From: Bin55 sp965199895
GTDB taxonomy: Bacteria; Pseudomonadota; Gammaproteobacteria; Pseudomonadales; Azotimanducaceae
Reading direction: 5' to 3'
NCBI GenBank assembly: GCA_965199895.1
Contig: CBDATJ010000016.1
Span: forward strand, 298,817-362,816
Length of the DNA stretch: 64,000 nucleotides
Below are positions 9,792 through 18,956 of the stretch, one piece after another; position 1 is the first letter of the stretch, and each line of letters opens with the position of its first letter. Made by a program: the position numbers and the translations under genes. The notes beneath the pieces are model-generated. The model did not search any database. It saw nothing but the letters and a program-made list of their open reading frames with translations, and was not told the origin of the DNA.

Positions 9792-11123
9792 TCAACTAAT
9801 CAGTTTACGAGAAATGGTGTCGTAATCTTCCTTAACTTGAAAATCGTTCTCTCGCAAATCTGCGACTCGTTCAAGGGCGTTCATCACAGTTGTGTGATCA
9901 CGGTTGAAATGCTCCGCAATGGTTTGTAGGGGGAGCTCGGTGAGTTCATGAGCTAAGGCCATGGCGATATGTCGCGGTCTTACGATATTTCGCAATCGAG
10001 ATTTTCCTAGAATATCCGACAGTCGGATTCGGAAGTGTTCGGCCACTGCGTTTTGAATCTTGTCGACGCTAATCAACCGCCGGTGTAGTGCGAATAAATC
10101 TTGTAGATTTTCTCGTACGTGTTGTTTGGTTATGTTCATGTTGTGTCGATACTCTGCATCGAAGATCACTCGTCGAAGCGCACCAAGCAATTCACGGACA
10201 TTTGTCTTCACATGTTGGGAGATATAGAGCGCTATGTCTAGATTGAGGTTGACACCAGATTGTTGGGCTTTTTGAACCAAGATGGCTGCTCGGGTTTCCA
10301 GGTCTGGTGTTTTCACTTCTGTGGTGAATCCCATGACAAACCTCGAACGGAGCCGAGCGTTCAACCCCTCGATTTCTTGTGGATATCGGTCGCTAGTGAG
10401 CACGATTTGGACACTTTCCTTGTCTATCAGCTCGTTGAAAACGTGAAAAAACTCTTCTTGACACCGATCTTTGTCCGCAAAAAGATGAATGTCATCAACT
10501 AACAGTACATCCGCGCTACGAAACTGCTTGGTAAATCTTCTTACTCGTCGTGAGGCATTGTCTCTCGTGAGCGCCATCACCATTTCGGTGACGAAGGTTT
10601 GCGCGTTCATGGAAGCAATGTTGAGATGAGGGGAATGCTCAGCAAGATAGTTGCCAATAGACTGCATAAGATGCGTCTTGCCGAGTCCGGTAGAGCCGAA
10701 AATCAACAATGGGTTGAATCGCGATGCTGGATTTTTCGCAACTTCCATGGCTGCCATTTTTGAATATTGGTTGGAACTCCCTTCAACAAACTTCTCAAAA
10801 GTGTATTCGTTCTTCAGAGTAGACCTTGCTTTAGTGTTTCGTCTATCACTGGGAAGAGGCGTTATGTCCAGAGAATCTCGGGTTCTAACCTCCACTTCGT
10901 GGATGGGCTGACCGGGATCTCCGAACTGGGCAACAAGCTCGCAAATTCGGCTCAGATGCTTTTTGTGAACCACGCGACTAACGTGGTCATTTTGAGCTAG
11001 AAGTACTAGCTGTCCACCGTCATTCCGGGCTCTGAGCGGGCGGATAAACTGTTCGAAATCTTGTGTTGATACTTCCGTTTTGAATTGCGATACGCAACGC
11101 TTCCATACTTTTGGCTCCGCCAA
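9792..11123 (-). CDS. dnaA: Chromosomal replication initiator DnaA
   Basis: AAA+ initiator that binds DnaA boxes and melts oriC. 443 aa. Domain I is the N-terminal 80 residues (VWKRCVSQFKTEV). Walker A GSTGLGKTHL is at about 142-151 (most homologues have GGVGLGKTHL), and Walker B LLVDDIHLF is near 205. The domain IV DNA-binding signature with DHTTVMNALERV is near 405. The start is TTG with AGGAAA five bases upstream. It heads the leftward dnaA-dnaN-recF-gyrB cluster; a promoter candidate is at 11181-11210. Confidence 0.97.
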   Translation of the reverse strand: MAEPKVWKRCVSQFKTEVSTQDFEQFIRPLRARNDGGQLVLLAQNDHVSRVVHKKHLSRICELVAQFGDPGQPIHEVEVRTRDSLDITPLPSDRRNTKARSTLKNEYTFEKFVEGSSNQYSKMAAMEVAKNPASRFNPLLIFGSTGLGKTHLMQSIGNYLAEHSPHLNIASMNAQTFVTEMVMALTRDNASRRVRRFTKQFRSADVLLVDDIHLFADKDRCQEEFFHVFNELIDKESVQIVLTSDRYPQEIEGLNARLRSRFVMGFTTEVKTPDLETRAAILVQKAQQSGVNLNLDIALYISQHVKTNVRELLGALRRVIFDAEYRHNMNITKQHVRENLQDLFALHRRLISVDKIQNAVAEHFRIRLSDILGKSRLRNIVRPRHIAMALAHELTELPLQTIAEHFNRDHTTVMNALERVADLRENDFQVKEDYDTISRKLIS

Positions 11124-11180
11124 TTGATCTTTCCTACTCTCTCTTCTTGACCGTGGATAGTGCCTAAACCACTCAACTAA

Positions 11181-11210
11181 ATTTTAAGCTATAAGATCAG
11201 CAATTTTCAA
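11181..11210 (-). promoter_or_regulatory. Candidate sigma-70 promoter of dnaA
   Basis: Read on the minus strand: TTGAAA (11210-11205), an 18-bp spacer, then TAAAAT (11186-11181). Transcription would start about 50 bp upstream of the dnaA TTG. It lies at the edge of the DnaA-box cluster, so autoregulation by DnaA is plausible but not shown. Confidence 0.5.
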
Positions 11211-11640
11211 CCCCATTGAACGATTTGTGAATCTTTTAACGTTCTTTCAACTCATGCAATGGCTCCTCTGATTACTCGTCAGAGAGCAAGCAAATGAGAC
11301 CTCGATGGGTAGTTTTCGATTACGAAGAAATATTTCCCCAATTCTGATTCCAATCTGACGAGTCGGTGCACAAGTTGTGGATTACTTGTGGATTACTTTC
11401 AACAGATTATTTATGCCTGAGTTATCCATCGTTTTCCACCCGATTAGATAACGGGTTTCCAAACCTCACGTAGCCTTGATATCTCTCGGGTTCTTGGACC
11501 GTTTCCACAGTGAATTTCTGCACTACAACGAACAACAATGATGATTGGTTTCTCTTGTTCTCTTGTCACACTGTCGAACGCTCAGAAAAAAGACACTCCC
11601 CATCGGTAAAACTCAATTATGGGTCGTAGCCAAGAACGCC
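11211..11640. other. oriC: Candidate chromosomal origin oriC (dnaA-rpmH gap)
   Basis: The gap between divergent dnaA and rpmH has no reading frame I can support. It has several 9-mers close to the DnaA box TTATNCACA: TGTGGATTA at 11376-11384 and again at 11387-11395, TTATCCATC at 11422-11430, TTTTCCACC at 11432-11440, and TTTCCACAG at 11502-11510. AT-rich stretches flank them. In Pseudomonas and relatives oriC lies in this same gap. Genes on both immediate sides point away from it. None of the boxes is a perfect consensus match, so the call rests on clustering and context. Confidence 0.7.
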
Positions 11641-11646
11641 TGCACA

Positions 11647-11673
11647 TTGACAGAATGCGTTTTGGCTTAAAAT
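11647..11673 (+). promoter_or_regulatory. Candidate promoter of rpmH-rnpA
   Basis: A perfect TTGACA (11647-11652) is followed after 15 bp by TAAAAT (11668-11673), about 35 bp before the rpmH ATG. The spacer is shorter than the ideal 17 bp. Confidence 0.5.
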
Positions 11674-11707
11674 CTCTCACCCAGTTGGCTATTTCTTATT
11701 AAACCTA

Positions 11708-11842
11708 ATGAAGCGCACGTTCCAACCCAGTGTAGTATCTAGAAAGCGGACTCATGGATTTCGTAAGCGCATGTCTACACGAAACGGACGTAAGATCCTC
11801 AACGCTAGACGTGCCAAAGGGAGAAAGCGAATCGCTGTTTAA
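11708..11842 (+). CDS. rpmH: 50S ribosomal protein L34
   Basis: A 44-residue, Arg/Lys-rich protein of the large ribosomal subunit. It starts MKRTFQPS and contains RTHGFRKRMSTRNGRKIL and the C-terminal RAKGRKRIAV, all standard L34 features. It is first gene rightward from the candidate origin; rnpA starts 5 nt after its stop. The order rpmH-rnpA-yidD-yidC is widely conserved. Confidence 0.97.
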   Translation: MKRTFQPSVVSRKRTHGFRKRMSTRNGRKILNARRAKGRKRIAV

Positions 11843-11847
11843 GTCCA

Positions 11848-12252
11848 TTGGACTCTTCAGAGGTAACTACTCCACAACGATTCACGTTTGATCGGTCGCA
11901 ACGCTTAACTAAACGATCTGAGTTTGACTCCGTTCTACAAATGGCAGACTTCAGTCTGCAAATTTGTCCGATAAGGATATTGGGAAAGTCTAATACCTTG
12001 ACTTGTGCTCGGTTAGGATTGATCGTATCCAAGAGAAATATTCCTAAAGCAGTTCATAGAAATCGAGCAAAACGAATAGTACGAGAATGGTTCAGATTCA
12101 ATGCTAGCACCTTGGGATCGATTGACTTGGTCGTTCGGGTGGGTTCGTATCAACGTCCGGGTGACAGCCTTCATTCGGCACTGATGCAACTGCTTCCCAA
12201 AGTTCAACGACAGGCTCAAAGATTCAAGGAGAATTCGATTGACGATGCATAA
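11848..12252 (+). CDS. rnpA: Ribonuclease P protein component
   Basis: Protein cofactor of RNase P, which with the RNA subunit matures the 5' ends of tRNAs. 134 aa from the TTG at 11848, the only reasonable start ahead of the conserved FDRSQRLTKRSEFDSV segment. The family RNR signature appears as AVHRNRAKRIVREWFR near residues 68-83. The short C-terminal tail is acidic. It overlaps yidD. Confidence 0.93.
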   Translation: MDSSEVTTPQRFTFDRSQRLTKRSEFDSVLQMADFSLQICPIRILGKSNTLTCARLGLIVSKRNIPKAVHRNRAKRIVREWFRFNASTLGSIDLVVRVGSYQRPGDSLHSALMQLLPKVQRQAQRFKENSIDDA

Positions 12253-12517
12253 CGTGCTACAGAGAATCATGCGAATCCCCTCGCGAATTGCACTATTTGC
12301 CCTTCGGTTCTATCAGAAATTCATTTCTCCAATGTTGGGTCCGACCTGTCGTTTTTATCCCAGCTGTTCACAATATGCGGTAGAAGCAATTCGAGGGCAT
12401 GGTTTGCTACGAGGTGGAATGTATACCACCGTTCGCTTATGTAAGTGCCACCCGTTTCACCCTGGCGGGGTCGACATGGTTCCAGAGTCTGATAAGCCAA
12501 AAGAGGACACGGTATGA
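12245..12517 (+). CDS. yidD: Membrane protein insertion efficiency factor YidD
   Basis: Small protein with an amphipathic N terminus thought to aid YidC/Sec-dependent membrane insertion. About 90 aa from ATG 12245 (an in-frame TTG lies at 12239). The family core is clear: FYQKFISPMLGPTCRFYPSCS, with its cysteines, and KCHPFHPGG with the third conserved cysteine region. It overlaps the rnpA end and its stop overlaps the yidC ATG by 4 nt. Confidence 0.94.
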   Translation: MHNVLQRIMRIPSRIALFALRFYQKFISPMLGPTCRFYPSCSQYAVEAIRGHGLLRGGMYTTVRLCKCHPFHPGGVDMVPESDKPKEDTV

Positions 12518-14235
12518 CCATCCCTGATATTCGTCGCATCATCTTGCTTGTTGCCCTCGGTGTGGTTGGCTATTTGTTGGTACAAGCCTGGGTATCGGAT
12601 GCAGAAGATAGAAACCGTCGAGCAAGCCCAGACCGTTCAGCACCATTATCCGTGCCGAGCTTATCCGCCAACGGTGAAGAAAATAGAGTAACGGATAACA
12701 CAACATCATTGGATGTACCTCAACCTGCACCACAGAATACGGGAGACATCCCTGATGCGTCTACGCTTCAGTCGATACCGACACAAGGCACGACGATGCA
12801 AGGTTCGACACCTCGTGAATTGATCGAAGTAGTGACCCCCACACTTCATGTTTGGATTGATCCATTGGGTGGCGACATAGTCGGTGCTCGGTTGCCTGGA
12901 TACCCGATATCTCTCGATGAGCCAGAAGTGCCGATTTCTCTGTTGAATCGCAGTGTCGGTCGGACCTACACCGCACAAAGTGGTTTGATGGGAGACGATG
13001 GATTTGACCAGTCAGGATCACGACCGACCTACCGATCGTTTAGACCCCTTTGGGAACTCACAGATGGGACACTCGAAGTTCCTTTAACCTATGAACGCGA
13101 AGGAATCACAGTAACGAAGACTTTTACGTTTCATTCTGATCGCTACGACATTCAGGTGCGTTTCGATGTGGTTAATAGGTCCAACGAAGACTTTGTAGCA
13201 AACATGTTTGCACAACTCAAAAGAGATAGCGAAAAACCTGCAGATGCAACCACTGGATTCTTTCGCCCCCCCGCTTACCTGGGTGCTGCAGTCTCAACGA
13301 ACAAAACCAAGTACAAAAAATTAAAGTTCCAGAAGATTCGGGAGAATGCGTTTGCAGAACCGGTGACCGGTGGCTGGATTGCAATTCTCCAACACTATTT
13401 CTTGTCCGCATGGATACCTCCTCAAGATGCAAACTACATTTATTTTGGTAACCAGGGGACCGACGGATTATTTCGCTTTGGATTTACCGGCCCCCCTCAG
13501 TCGATCGCCCCGAATAGTTCGGGAAGGTTTGAGACAACGTTTTATGCCGGTCCCAAAAGACAAAAACCTCTTGATGCCTTAGCACCCAACCTAGGACTCA
13601 CCGTCGATTACGGATTCTTCTGGTGGCTTTCGATTCCCATATTCAAAGTCCTGGAATGGATTCAGTCCTGGATAGTCAATTGGGGACTCGCAATCATCTT
13701 GTTGACGATCTTCATCAAGACACTCTTGTTCCCACTATCAGCCATGAGCTATCGTTCTATGGCGAAGATGAGAAAACTCACACCAAAGATCAAACGAATC
13801 CAGGAACGCTACGGATCCGACCGTCAAAAGATGGGACAGGAGATGATGGCACTCTATGGTAAAGAGAAAGCTAACCCTCTTTCGGGGTGTTTACCGTTGC
13901 TCGTACAGATGCCCGTTTTCTTTGCGTTGTACTGGGTGCTGATTGAAAGTGTTGAACTACGACAAGCTCCTTTCATGCTCTGGATTCAAGATCTTGGAGC
14001 AATGGACCCGTGGTTCGTCTTCCCCATTCTTAATGGCTTGTCCATGTTCCTGATGCAGAAGTTGAACCCACCCATGGCAGATCCGATGCAACAGCGGATG
14101 ATGATGATGATGCCCATTTTCTTTGCAGGTATTTGTATCTTCATGCCAGCAGGACTAGTGCTTTATTGGTTCACGAACAATCTCTACTCCATGACCCACC
14201 ACTACTTCGCATTGAAAAAGGCAGGAGCAACCTAA
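12514..14235 (+). CDS. yidC: Membrane protein insertase YidC
   Basis: Inner-membrane insertase/chaperone for Sec-dependent and Sec-independent proteins, including Fo subunits such as the c ring encoded 8 kb away. 573 aa. An N-terminal membrane segment (about 7-25) is followed by a Ser/Pro/Asn-rich linker, the large periplasmic beta-supersandwich domain (about 105-345), and the conserved insertase core: NWGLAIILLTIFIKTLLFPLS near 390-410, with the functional Arg in MSYRSMAKMRKL, then further membrane helices. This is the Gram-negative long form. Confidence 0.97.
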   Translation: MTIPDIRRIILLVALGVVGYLLVQAWVSDAEDRNRRASPDRSAPLSVPSLSANGEENRVTDNTTSLDVPQPAPQNTGDIPDASTLQSIPTQGTTMQGSTPRELIEVVTPTLHVWIDPLGGDIVGARLPGYPISLDEPEVPISLLNRSVGRTYTAQSGLMGDDGFDQSGSRPTYRSFRPLWELTDGTLEVPLTYEREGITVTKTFTFHSDRYDIQVRFDVVNRSNEDFVANMFAQLKRDSEKPADATTGFFRPPAYLGAAVSTNKTKYKKLKFQKIRENAFAEPVTGGWIAILQHYFLSAWIPPQDANYIYFGNQGTDGLFRFGFTGPPQSIAPNSSGRFETTFYAGPKRQKPLDALAPNLGLTVDYGFFWWLSIPIFKVLEWIQSWIVNWGLAIILLTIFIKTLLFPLSAMSYRSMAKMRKLTPKIKRIQERYGSDRQKMGQEMMALYGKEKANPLSGCLPLLVQMPVFFALYWVLIESVELRQAPFMLWIQDLGAMDPWFVFPILNGLSMFLMQKLNPPMADPMQQRMMMMMPIFFAGICIFMPAGLVLYWFTNNLYSMTHHYFALKKAGAT

Positions 14236-14255
14236 AACCCACACGGAATTCCGTG

Positions 14256-15560
14256 ATGAGTGACACCATTTGTGCAATAGCAACTCCCCTAGGCTATGGT
14301 GGTATAGGAATCGTCAGGGTTTCTGGACCCGATGTAGCGGTGATTGCGGAACGAATTCTCGGACGTTGCCCAGACCCACGTAGAGTATCGGTAGGGGAAT
14401 TTTTTGATTCTGAAGGTGGAGTAATCGATAGTGGATTGGGGCTATACTTTCAGCGACCGCATTCCTATACCGGTGAAGATGTCCTTGAACTACACGGTCA
14501 TGGTGGAATAGTGGTGCAACAAACGGTTTGTGAACGTGTTCAAGAACTCGGCGGAAGGCTCGCAGAACCGGGTGAGTTCACCCAACGAGCTTTTCTCAAC
14601 AACCGCATTGATCTCACCCAAGCAGAAGCAGTAGCTGACCTCATCAGTGCCACCAGCAAAGAGGCAGCTAGAGCATCCGCAAAGTCACTGACCGGGAAGT
14701 TTTCAAAAGCAGTCCACGAAATCGATACCCAGTTGATGGGCATACGGGTATTTGTTGAAGCAGCCATAGACTTTGCCGAAGAAGAGATAGAGTTTCTGTC
14801 GGATCAAACCCTCCTCAATCGGGTTCACGCAGTCCAAGAACAATTGAGTTCGATATTGTCTCGTGTCCGACAGGGTGCTGTGTTGCACCGAGGGCTAGAT
14901 GTCGTCATTGCAGGGGAACCGAATGTAGGCAAATCAAGCTTGCTGAACGCTCTATTGAATGAAGATAGAGCAATCGTCACTGAAATTGCTGGCACTACAA
15001 GAGACATACTGGACGGACTCATTCATATTGGCGGGTTACCTATAAGACTCACTGATACAGCGGGTCTACATTCAAGTGTTGATCGAGTAGAAGAGGAAGG
15101 CATTGCCCGAGCACGATCTGCAATGGATAGTGCCGATCTTGTGTTGTGGGTAACGGATGATCGTGCCCCGAAGGTACCATCGGAAATATCAAACCAACAT
15201 ACGGTGATACTGAATAAGTGCGATTTGACAGGTCGATCAGCAGGGGTCGTCGATGAGCATACATTGAGAGTCAGCGCACTTGAGGGAAAGGGGGTGGATG
15301 AACTTCGTACGAAGATCAGCCAATTCGCAGGCGTACAGCCGACTGATGATGCGTTTGCAGGACGACCAAGGCATGTGTTTGCACTTGAGTCTGCACAGAG
15401 AGCAATCGATCAAGCATTTAGTTTGTTAATGAGAGGAAATGTGGAACTGGTAGCCGAAGAGCTTCGGTCAGCACAACGGGAGTTGGGGAATATTGTGGGT
15501 CAGACTACGACTGATGAACTATTAGGAGAGATATTCTCCCAATTTTGTGTAGGTAAGTGA
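14256..15560 (+). CDS. mnmE: tRNA-modifying GTPase MnmE
   Basis: With MnmG, installs the carboxymethylaminomethyl group on U34 of certain tRNAs. 434 aa from ATG 14256 (MSDTICAIATP); the open frame extends back into yidC but the ATG matches the family N terminus. The folate-binding N domain contains GEFTQRAFLNNRIDL. The inserted G domain has GEPNVGKSS at about 220-228, the AGTTRD switch and NKCD. The C terminus ends in FCVGK, the FCIGK box with the catalytically important Cys. Confidence 0.96.
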   Translation: MSDTICAIATPLGYGGIGIVRVSGPDVAVIAERILGRCPDPRRVSVGEFFDSEGGVIDSGLGLYFQRPHSYTGEDVLELHGHGGIVVQQTVCERVQELGGRLAEPGEFTQRAFLNNRIDLTQAEAVADLISATSKEAARASAKSLTGKFSKAVHEIDTQLMGIRVFVEAAIDFAEEEIEFLSDQTLLNRVHAVQEQLSSILSRVRQGAVLHRGLDVVIAGEPNVGKSSLLNALLNEDRAIVTEIAGTTRDILDGLIHIGGLPIRLTDTAGLHSSVDRVEEEGIARARSAMDSADLVLWVTDDRAPKVPSEISNQHTVILNKCDLTGRSAGVVDEHTLRVSALEGKGVDELRTKISQFAGVQPTDDAFAGRPRHVFALESAQRAIDQAFSLLMRGNVELVAEELRSAQRELGNIVGQTTTDELLGEIFSQFCVGK

Positions 15561-15573
15561 GAGTGTTGCTGAG

Positions 15574-15873
15574 TTAACGGCTACCTCGAGTAGTACCATC
15601 TTCTTTATTTCTTGTTCTTACAGTCCAAATCACAATTCCTACAGTTCCAAAAAGAGTGACAACGGCAACGGCGCTAATGATCGTGAACCAGAACGCGAAA
15701 TTAGGGTGTTTAATCCAAAGAAACACACACAGACCAAGCCAGAGGACCGAAAGAACCCCCTCAATGAGGGAATGCCGAGATTCAATTTTTCTCAAAAGCT
15801 GGGTCATTTCGATTGTGGTTTTTCTTGTCTTTGTCTGACCTGTCACCTGTGTGCGAGTAGTAGACTGACTCAT
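15574..15873 (-). CDS. Small two-helix membrane protein, unknown
   Basis: A 99-residue frame opposite to its neighbours. The first 35 residues are Thr/Lys/Arg-rich and the rest forms two probable membrane helices (about 41-55 and 60-85) ending in a basic tail. I recognise no family. Its start (ATG at 15873) lacks a strong ribosome binding site, and a later in-frame ATG exists (MTQLLRKIE). Together with the next gene it separates mnmE from mnmG. It could be a chance frame, but hydrophobic topology and length argue mildly for a real gene. Confidence 0.45.
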   Translation of the reverse strand: MSQSTTRTQVTGQTKTRKTTIEMTQLLRKIESRHSLIEGVLSVLWLGLCVFLWIKHPNFAFWFTIISAVAVVTLFGTVGIVIWTVRTRNKEDGTTRGSR

Positions 15874-15996
15874 GAACGAAACTAGTACTCGGACTAGATG
15901 ATATGGTCTTTAGTTTAGTAGTCCAGGTTCGATTGATCAGATTTCTATGGTATCATAACCATCCCCTTTGTGTGACTGCAAGGGTCTCGTTCGAAA

Positions 15997-16338
15997 ATGA
16001 AAGTAGTTGGACTAATAATCAAGTATGTCACAGCGCTCTGGATAGTTCTACCTCATCCCCTGAGAGTAGTCTTGTCTGTGGTAATGTTTTTGCTTATTGC
16101 GGCTGCCTTTTTCTTTCCCGTTAGATGGATTATTTGGGGACTAGTTGCAGTCATGGCACCACTATTCAACAATGGTGTCGAACTCGCTACAGCACGGCTG
16201 GAGCAAATATCAACAGCCCTAGGGATATCCACAGTGTTATTTCCAGCCTTCATTTTGAGCACTTTGATGGTAGGGGGACTAGAGTACCTTAGAAAACATA
16301 GTGTTCTAGAGCAAGTTGAAGCGACAGACGCAGACTGA
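15997..16338 (+). CDS. Small membrane protein, unknown
   Basis: 113 aa with probable membrane helices at about 3-20, 22-42, 44-58 and 78-95, followed by a charged C-terminal tail. The ATG has AAGGGT about 10 bases upstream. It is divergent from the preceding small gene and 154 bp ahead of mnmG. I recognise no family. Confidence 0.55.
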   Translation: MKVVGLIIKYVTALWIVLPHPLRVVLSVVMFLLIAAAFFFPVRWIIWGLVAVMAPLFNNGVELATARLEQISTALGISTVLFPAFILSTLMVGGLEYLRKHSVLEQVEATDAD

Positions 16339-16450
16339 CTCACCCTAGATTTACTGAACAAGTAGCACGATGAACCAGTCGAGACATGGGTCTCGGCTAC
16401 AAGTCAAACCTATAATTGGAGGTCCAAATCTACCACTCATCTCTGATGTG

Positions 16451-16456
16451 TATAAT
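16451..16456 (+). promoter_or_regulatory. Candidate -10 element ahead of mnmG
   Basis: TATAAT lies 36 bp upstream of the mnmG GTG, in a 154-bp gap after an unrelated small gene, so a promoter is expected here. I see no convincing -35 hexamer at the right distance. Confidence 0.3.
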
Positions 16457-16492
16457 CTGAACAAAAGAACATTTATCTTGTCATAAGCTTCA

Positions 16493-18376
16493 GTGATTTC
16501 AAGAGAACAATTTGACGTAATCGTCATTGGTGGTGGTCATGCGGGTACCGAAGCAGCCCTCACGTCCGCACGCATGGGAGCATCCACCTTGTTAATCACC
16601 CATTCCATCGAAACCATCGGTCAAATGTCGTGCAATCCCGCAATCGGTGGTATTGGCAAGAGTCACTTAGTCCGAGAAATTGATGCACTGGATGGGGTCA
16701 TGGCCCATGCGACGGACGAGGCAGGAATACACTTCAGAACCTTGAACGCGAGCAAGGGGCCAGCGGTTCAAGCACTTAGAGCACAAGCTGACCGTAATCT
16801 GTACAAACAAGCGATCCGACGATTCATTGAAAATCAGCCGAATCTCAAAGTCTTTCAAGACACGGTATCGGATCTAGATGTTCAACAGAATGTATTCAAA
16901 AGTGTGACTACCCGAATGGGGATCACGATACGAGCTCGAACTGCAGTCTTGACAACGGGGACGTTTCTTGGCGGGAGACTTTATATGGGTCATAGCCATC
17001 AAGAAGGAGGTAGAGCAGGAGATGCGCCGTCCAATGCTCTAGCACGCACGCTTAGAAATCTACCCTTTAGAGTGAGTCGTCTCAAGACGGGAACCCCCCC
17101 ACGGATTGATGGTAAGAGTGTAGATTTCTCCCAACTTGAAGTACAACCCGGCGACGAACAGTTACCGGTTATGTCGTTTATGGGCGAAACCAATAGTCAC
17201 CCCCGTCAAGTTCCTTGTTACATTACCTACACCAACCCCAAAACCCATAAAATCATCAGAAGTGGACTCAAAGACTCGCCGTTATATTCGGGCAAAATCG
17301 AAGGAGTTGGACCCAGATACTGCCCATCCATTGAAGATAAAGTAGTTAGGTTTGCAGATCGAGACTCTCATCAGATTTTTGTTGAACCTGAAGGTTTAGA
17401 TGTCAACGAGCTGTATCCCAACGGCATTTCAACCAGTTTATCCTTTGAGATTCAGAACCAAGCAGTACGCTCTATCAAAGGGTTTGAGAATGCACATATC
17501 ACTCGACCGGGTTATGCCATCGAATACGACTTCTTTGATCCGCGTGATTTGCACCCCACTTTGGAAACTCGACTGGTAGAAGGATTGTTTTTTGCGGGTC
17601 AAATCAACGGCACCACCGGCTATGAGGAGGCAGCGGCCCAAGGGTTGTTGGCGGGAATCAACGCAGTGCATCGTTCCACGGGTAAGTCGGGTTGGTATCC
17701 GAGACGCCACGAAGCGTATTTGGGTGTCTTGGTCGATGACTTAACCACACTGGGAACCGATGAACCGTATCGAATGTTCACCAGCAGAGCTGAATATCGA
17801 TTACGACTTCGCCAAGACAATGCGGATACTCGTCTCACAACCACAGGACATGAACTAGGCGTAGTCGGGCCGACTCGATGGAAGTCATTTCAGAATACTC
17901 GACGAGAAATGGATGCGTGCAAACGCATACTGGAAGAGACAAGGGTGCAACCTGATGATGCAAGACTTGAGGCATTGAGCCGAGAGTCCGGTGAAACACT
18001 GCGCCGAGAAACCAAATTGGGAGACCTCATCCGACGACCCGCAATCACCATCAGTGTACTGCAAAAATCTGGATGGTTGAACGAAATGTCTACACAGATT
18101 GCCGAACGGGTGGCGATCGAAATTAAGTATCAGGGATATGTTGAACGACAAGACAGAGAAATCGAAATCTCTCGTTCATCAGAAAAAATCTTGATCCCAG
18201 ATTCACTTGACTACGAGACAGTGCAAGGCCTATCAAACGAACTCAAGCAGAAACTGCAAGATGCTAGACCTCCGTCGCTTGCCACTGCGTCTCGAATACC
18301 TGGAATCACTCCAGCTGCGTTATCACTCATTGCTGTTCATGCAAAGCGAGAGAAAGGACCTCAAACACACGTCTGA
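16493..18376 (+). CDS. mnmG: tRNA uridine-5-carboxymethylaminomethyl enzyme MnmG
   Basis: FAD-dependent partner of MnmE in wobble-uridine modification. 627 aa, normal length, from a GTG start. The FAD-binding GGGHAGTEAA is at residues 13-22, and MSCNPAIGGIGKSHLVREIDALDG just after 45 is the family signature. TGTFLGG and RLKTGTPPRIDG near 195 are present, as are the C-terminal MnmE- and tRNA-binding helices. rsmG starts inside its 3' end (38-bp overlap). Confidence 0.97.
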   Translation: MISREQFDVIVIGGGHAGTEAALTSARMGASTLLITHSIETIGQMSCNPAIGGIGKSHLVREIDALDGVMAHATDEAGIHFRTLNASKGPAVQALRAQADRNLYKQAIRRFIENQPNLKVFQDTVSDLDVQQNVFKSVTTRMGITIRARTAVLTTGTFLGGRLYMGHSHQEGGRAGDAPSNALARTLRNLPFRVSRLKTGTPPRIDGKSVDFSQLEVQPGDEQLPVMSFMGETNSHPRQVPCYITYTNPKTHKIIRSGLKDSPLYSGKIEGVGPRYCPSIEDKVVRFADRDSHQIFVEPEGLDVNELYPNGISTSLSFEIQNQAVRSIKGFENAHITRPGYAIEYDFFDPRDLHPTLETRLVEGLFFAGQINGTTGYEEAAAQGLLAGINAVHRSTGKSGWYPRRHEAYLGVLVDDLTTLGTDEPYRMFTSRAEYRLRLRQDNADTRLTTTGHELGVVGPTRWKSFQNTRREMDACKRILEETRVQPDDARLEALSRESGETLRRETKLGDLIRRPAITISVLQKSGWLNEMSTQIAERVAIEIKYQGYVERQDREIEISRSSEKILIPDSLDYETVQGLSNELKQKLQDARPPSLATASRIPGITPAALSLIAVHAKREKGPQTHV

Positions 18377-18956
18377 ATTACCATCTACAACGGATGTTGA
18401 TACACCCCACAGTAGGGCACTCGCTAGCTACTTGGATACTTTGCGTCGGTGGAATACAGTTCGGAACCTAGTCTCGAAAAAAGATCTTGACTTCTTATAT
18501 GAGCGACATGTGAAGGATAGTCTTGCATTGTTACCTCACATTGAACACTCCAATCATCACCTTGATCTTGGTTCAGGAGCAGGTTTTCCAGGCATACCGA
18601 TTGCCATATGCAGAGATGACTTGCGAGTAGTCCTTGTGGACAAAAGTCGCAACAAGTGCAGATTTTTGAGACAAGTGCAGATTCACCTAAAACTTGACAA
18701 CGTCAAAGTTCACGAACTAGACGTTCAGAAAGCCAACCAGTTGACCGATAAGTTTGATTCGATTTCTATTCGTGCAGTGGCACCCCCGATGGAAGCGTGG
18801 GGTCTGGCACTCCCCTTTTTGTCTGACTCGGGCCATGTTTTGTTACAAACTTCTGTTCCGTGTGAGGATCTTAAATTACCCAACGGTAAGGTGCGCTGGA
18901 GTCGCAAAAGCGAAAGAGGTTGGATCACTTCTGTGGTAACAGAGGCACAAGCATGA
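18339..18956 (+). CDS. rsmG: 16S rRNA m7G527 methyltransferase RsmG
   Basis: SAM-dependent methyltransferase acting on G527 of 16S rRNA. About 205 aa from ATG 18339 (MQSERKDL), matching E. coli (207); the open frame extends further back but only inside mnmG. Family motifs: the LVSKKD segment before helix two, DLGSGAGFPGIPIAI (SAM-binding loop), VDKSRNKCRFL and the SIRAVAP motif. It overlaps parA at ATGA. Confidence 0.95.
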   Translation: MQSERKDLKHTSELPSTTDVDTPHSRALASYLDTLRRWNTVRNLVSKKDLDFLYERHVKDSLALLPHIEHSNHHLDLGSGAGFPGIPIAICRDDLRVVLVDKSRNKCRFLRQVQIHLKLDNVKVHELDVQKANQLTDKFDSISIRAVAPPMEAWGLALPFLSDSGHVLLQTSVPCEDLKLPNGKVRWSRKSERGWITSVVTEAQA

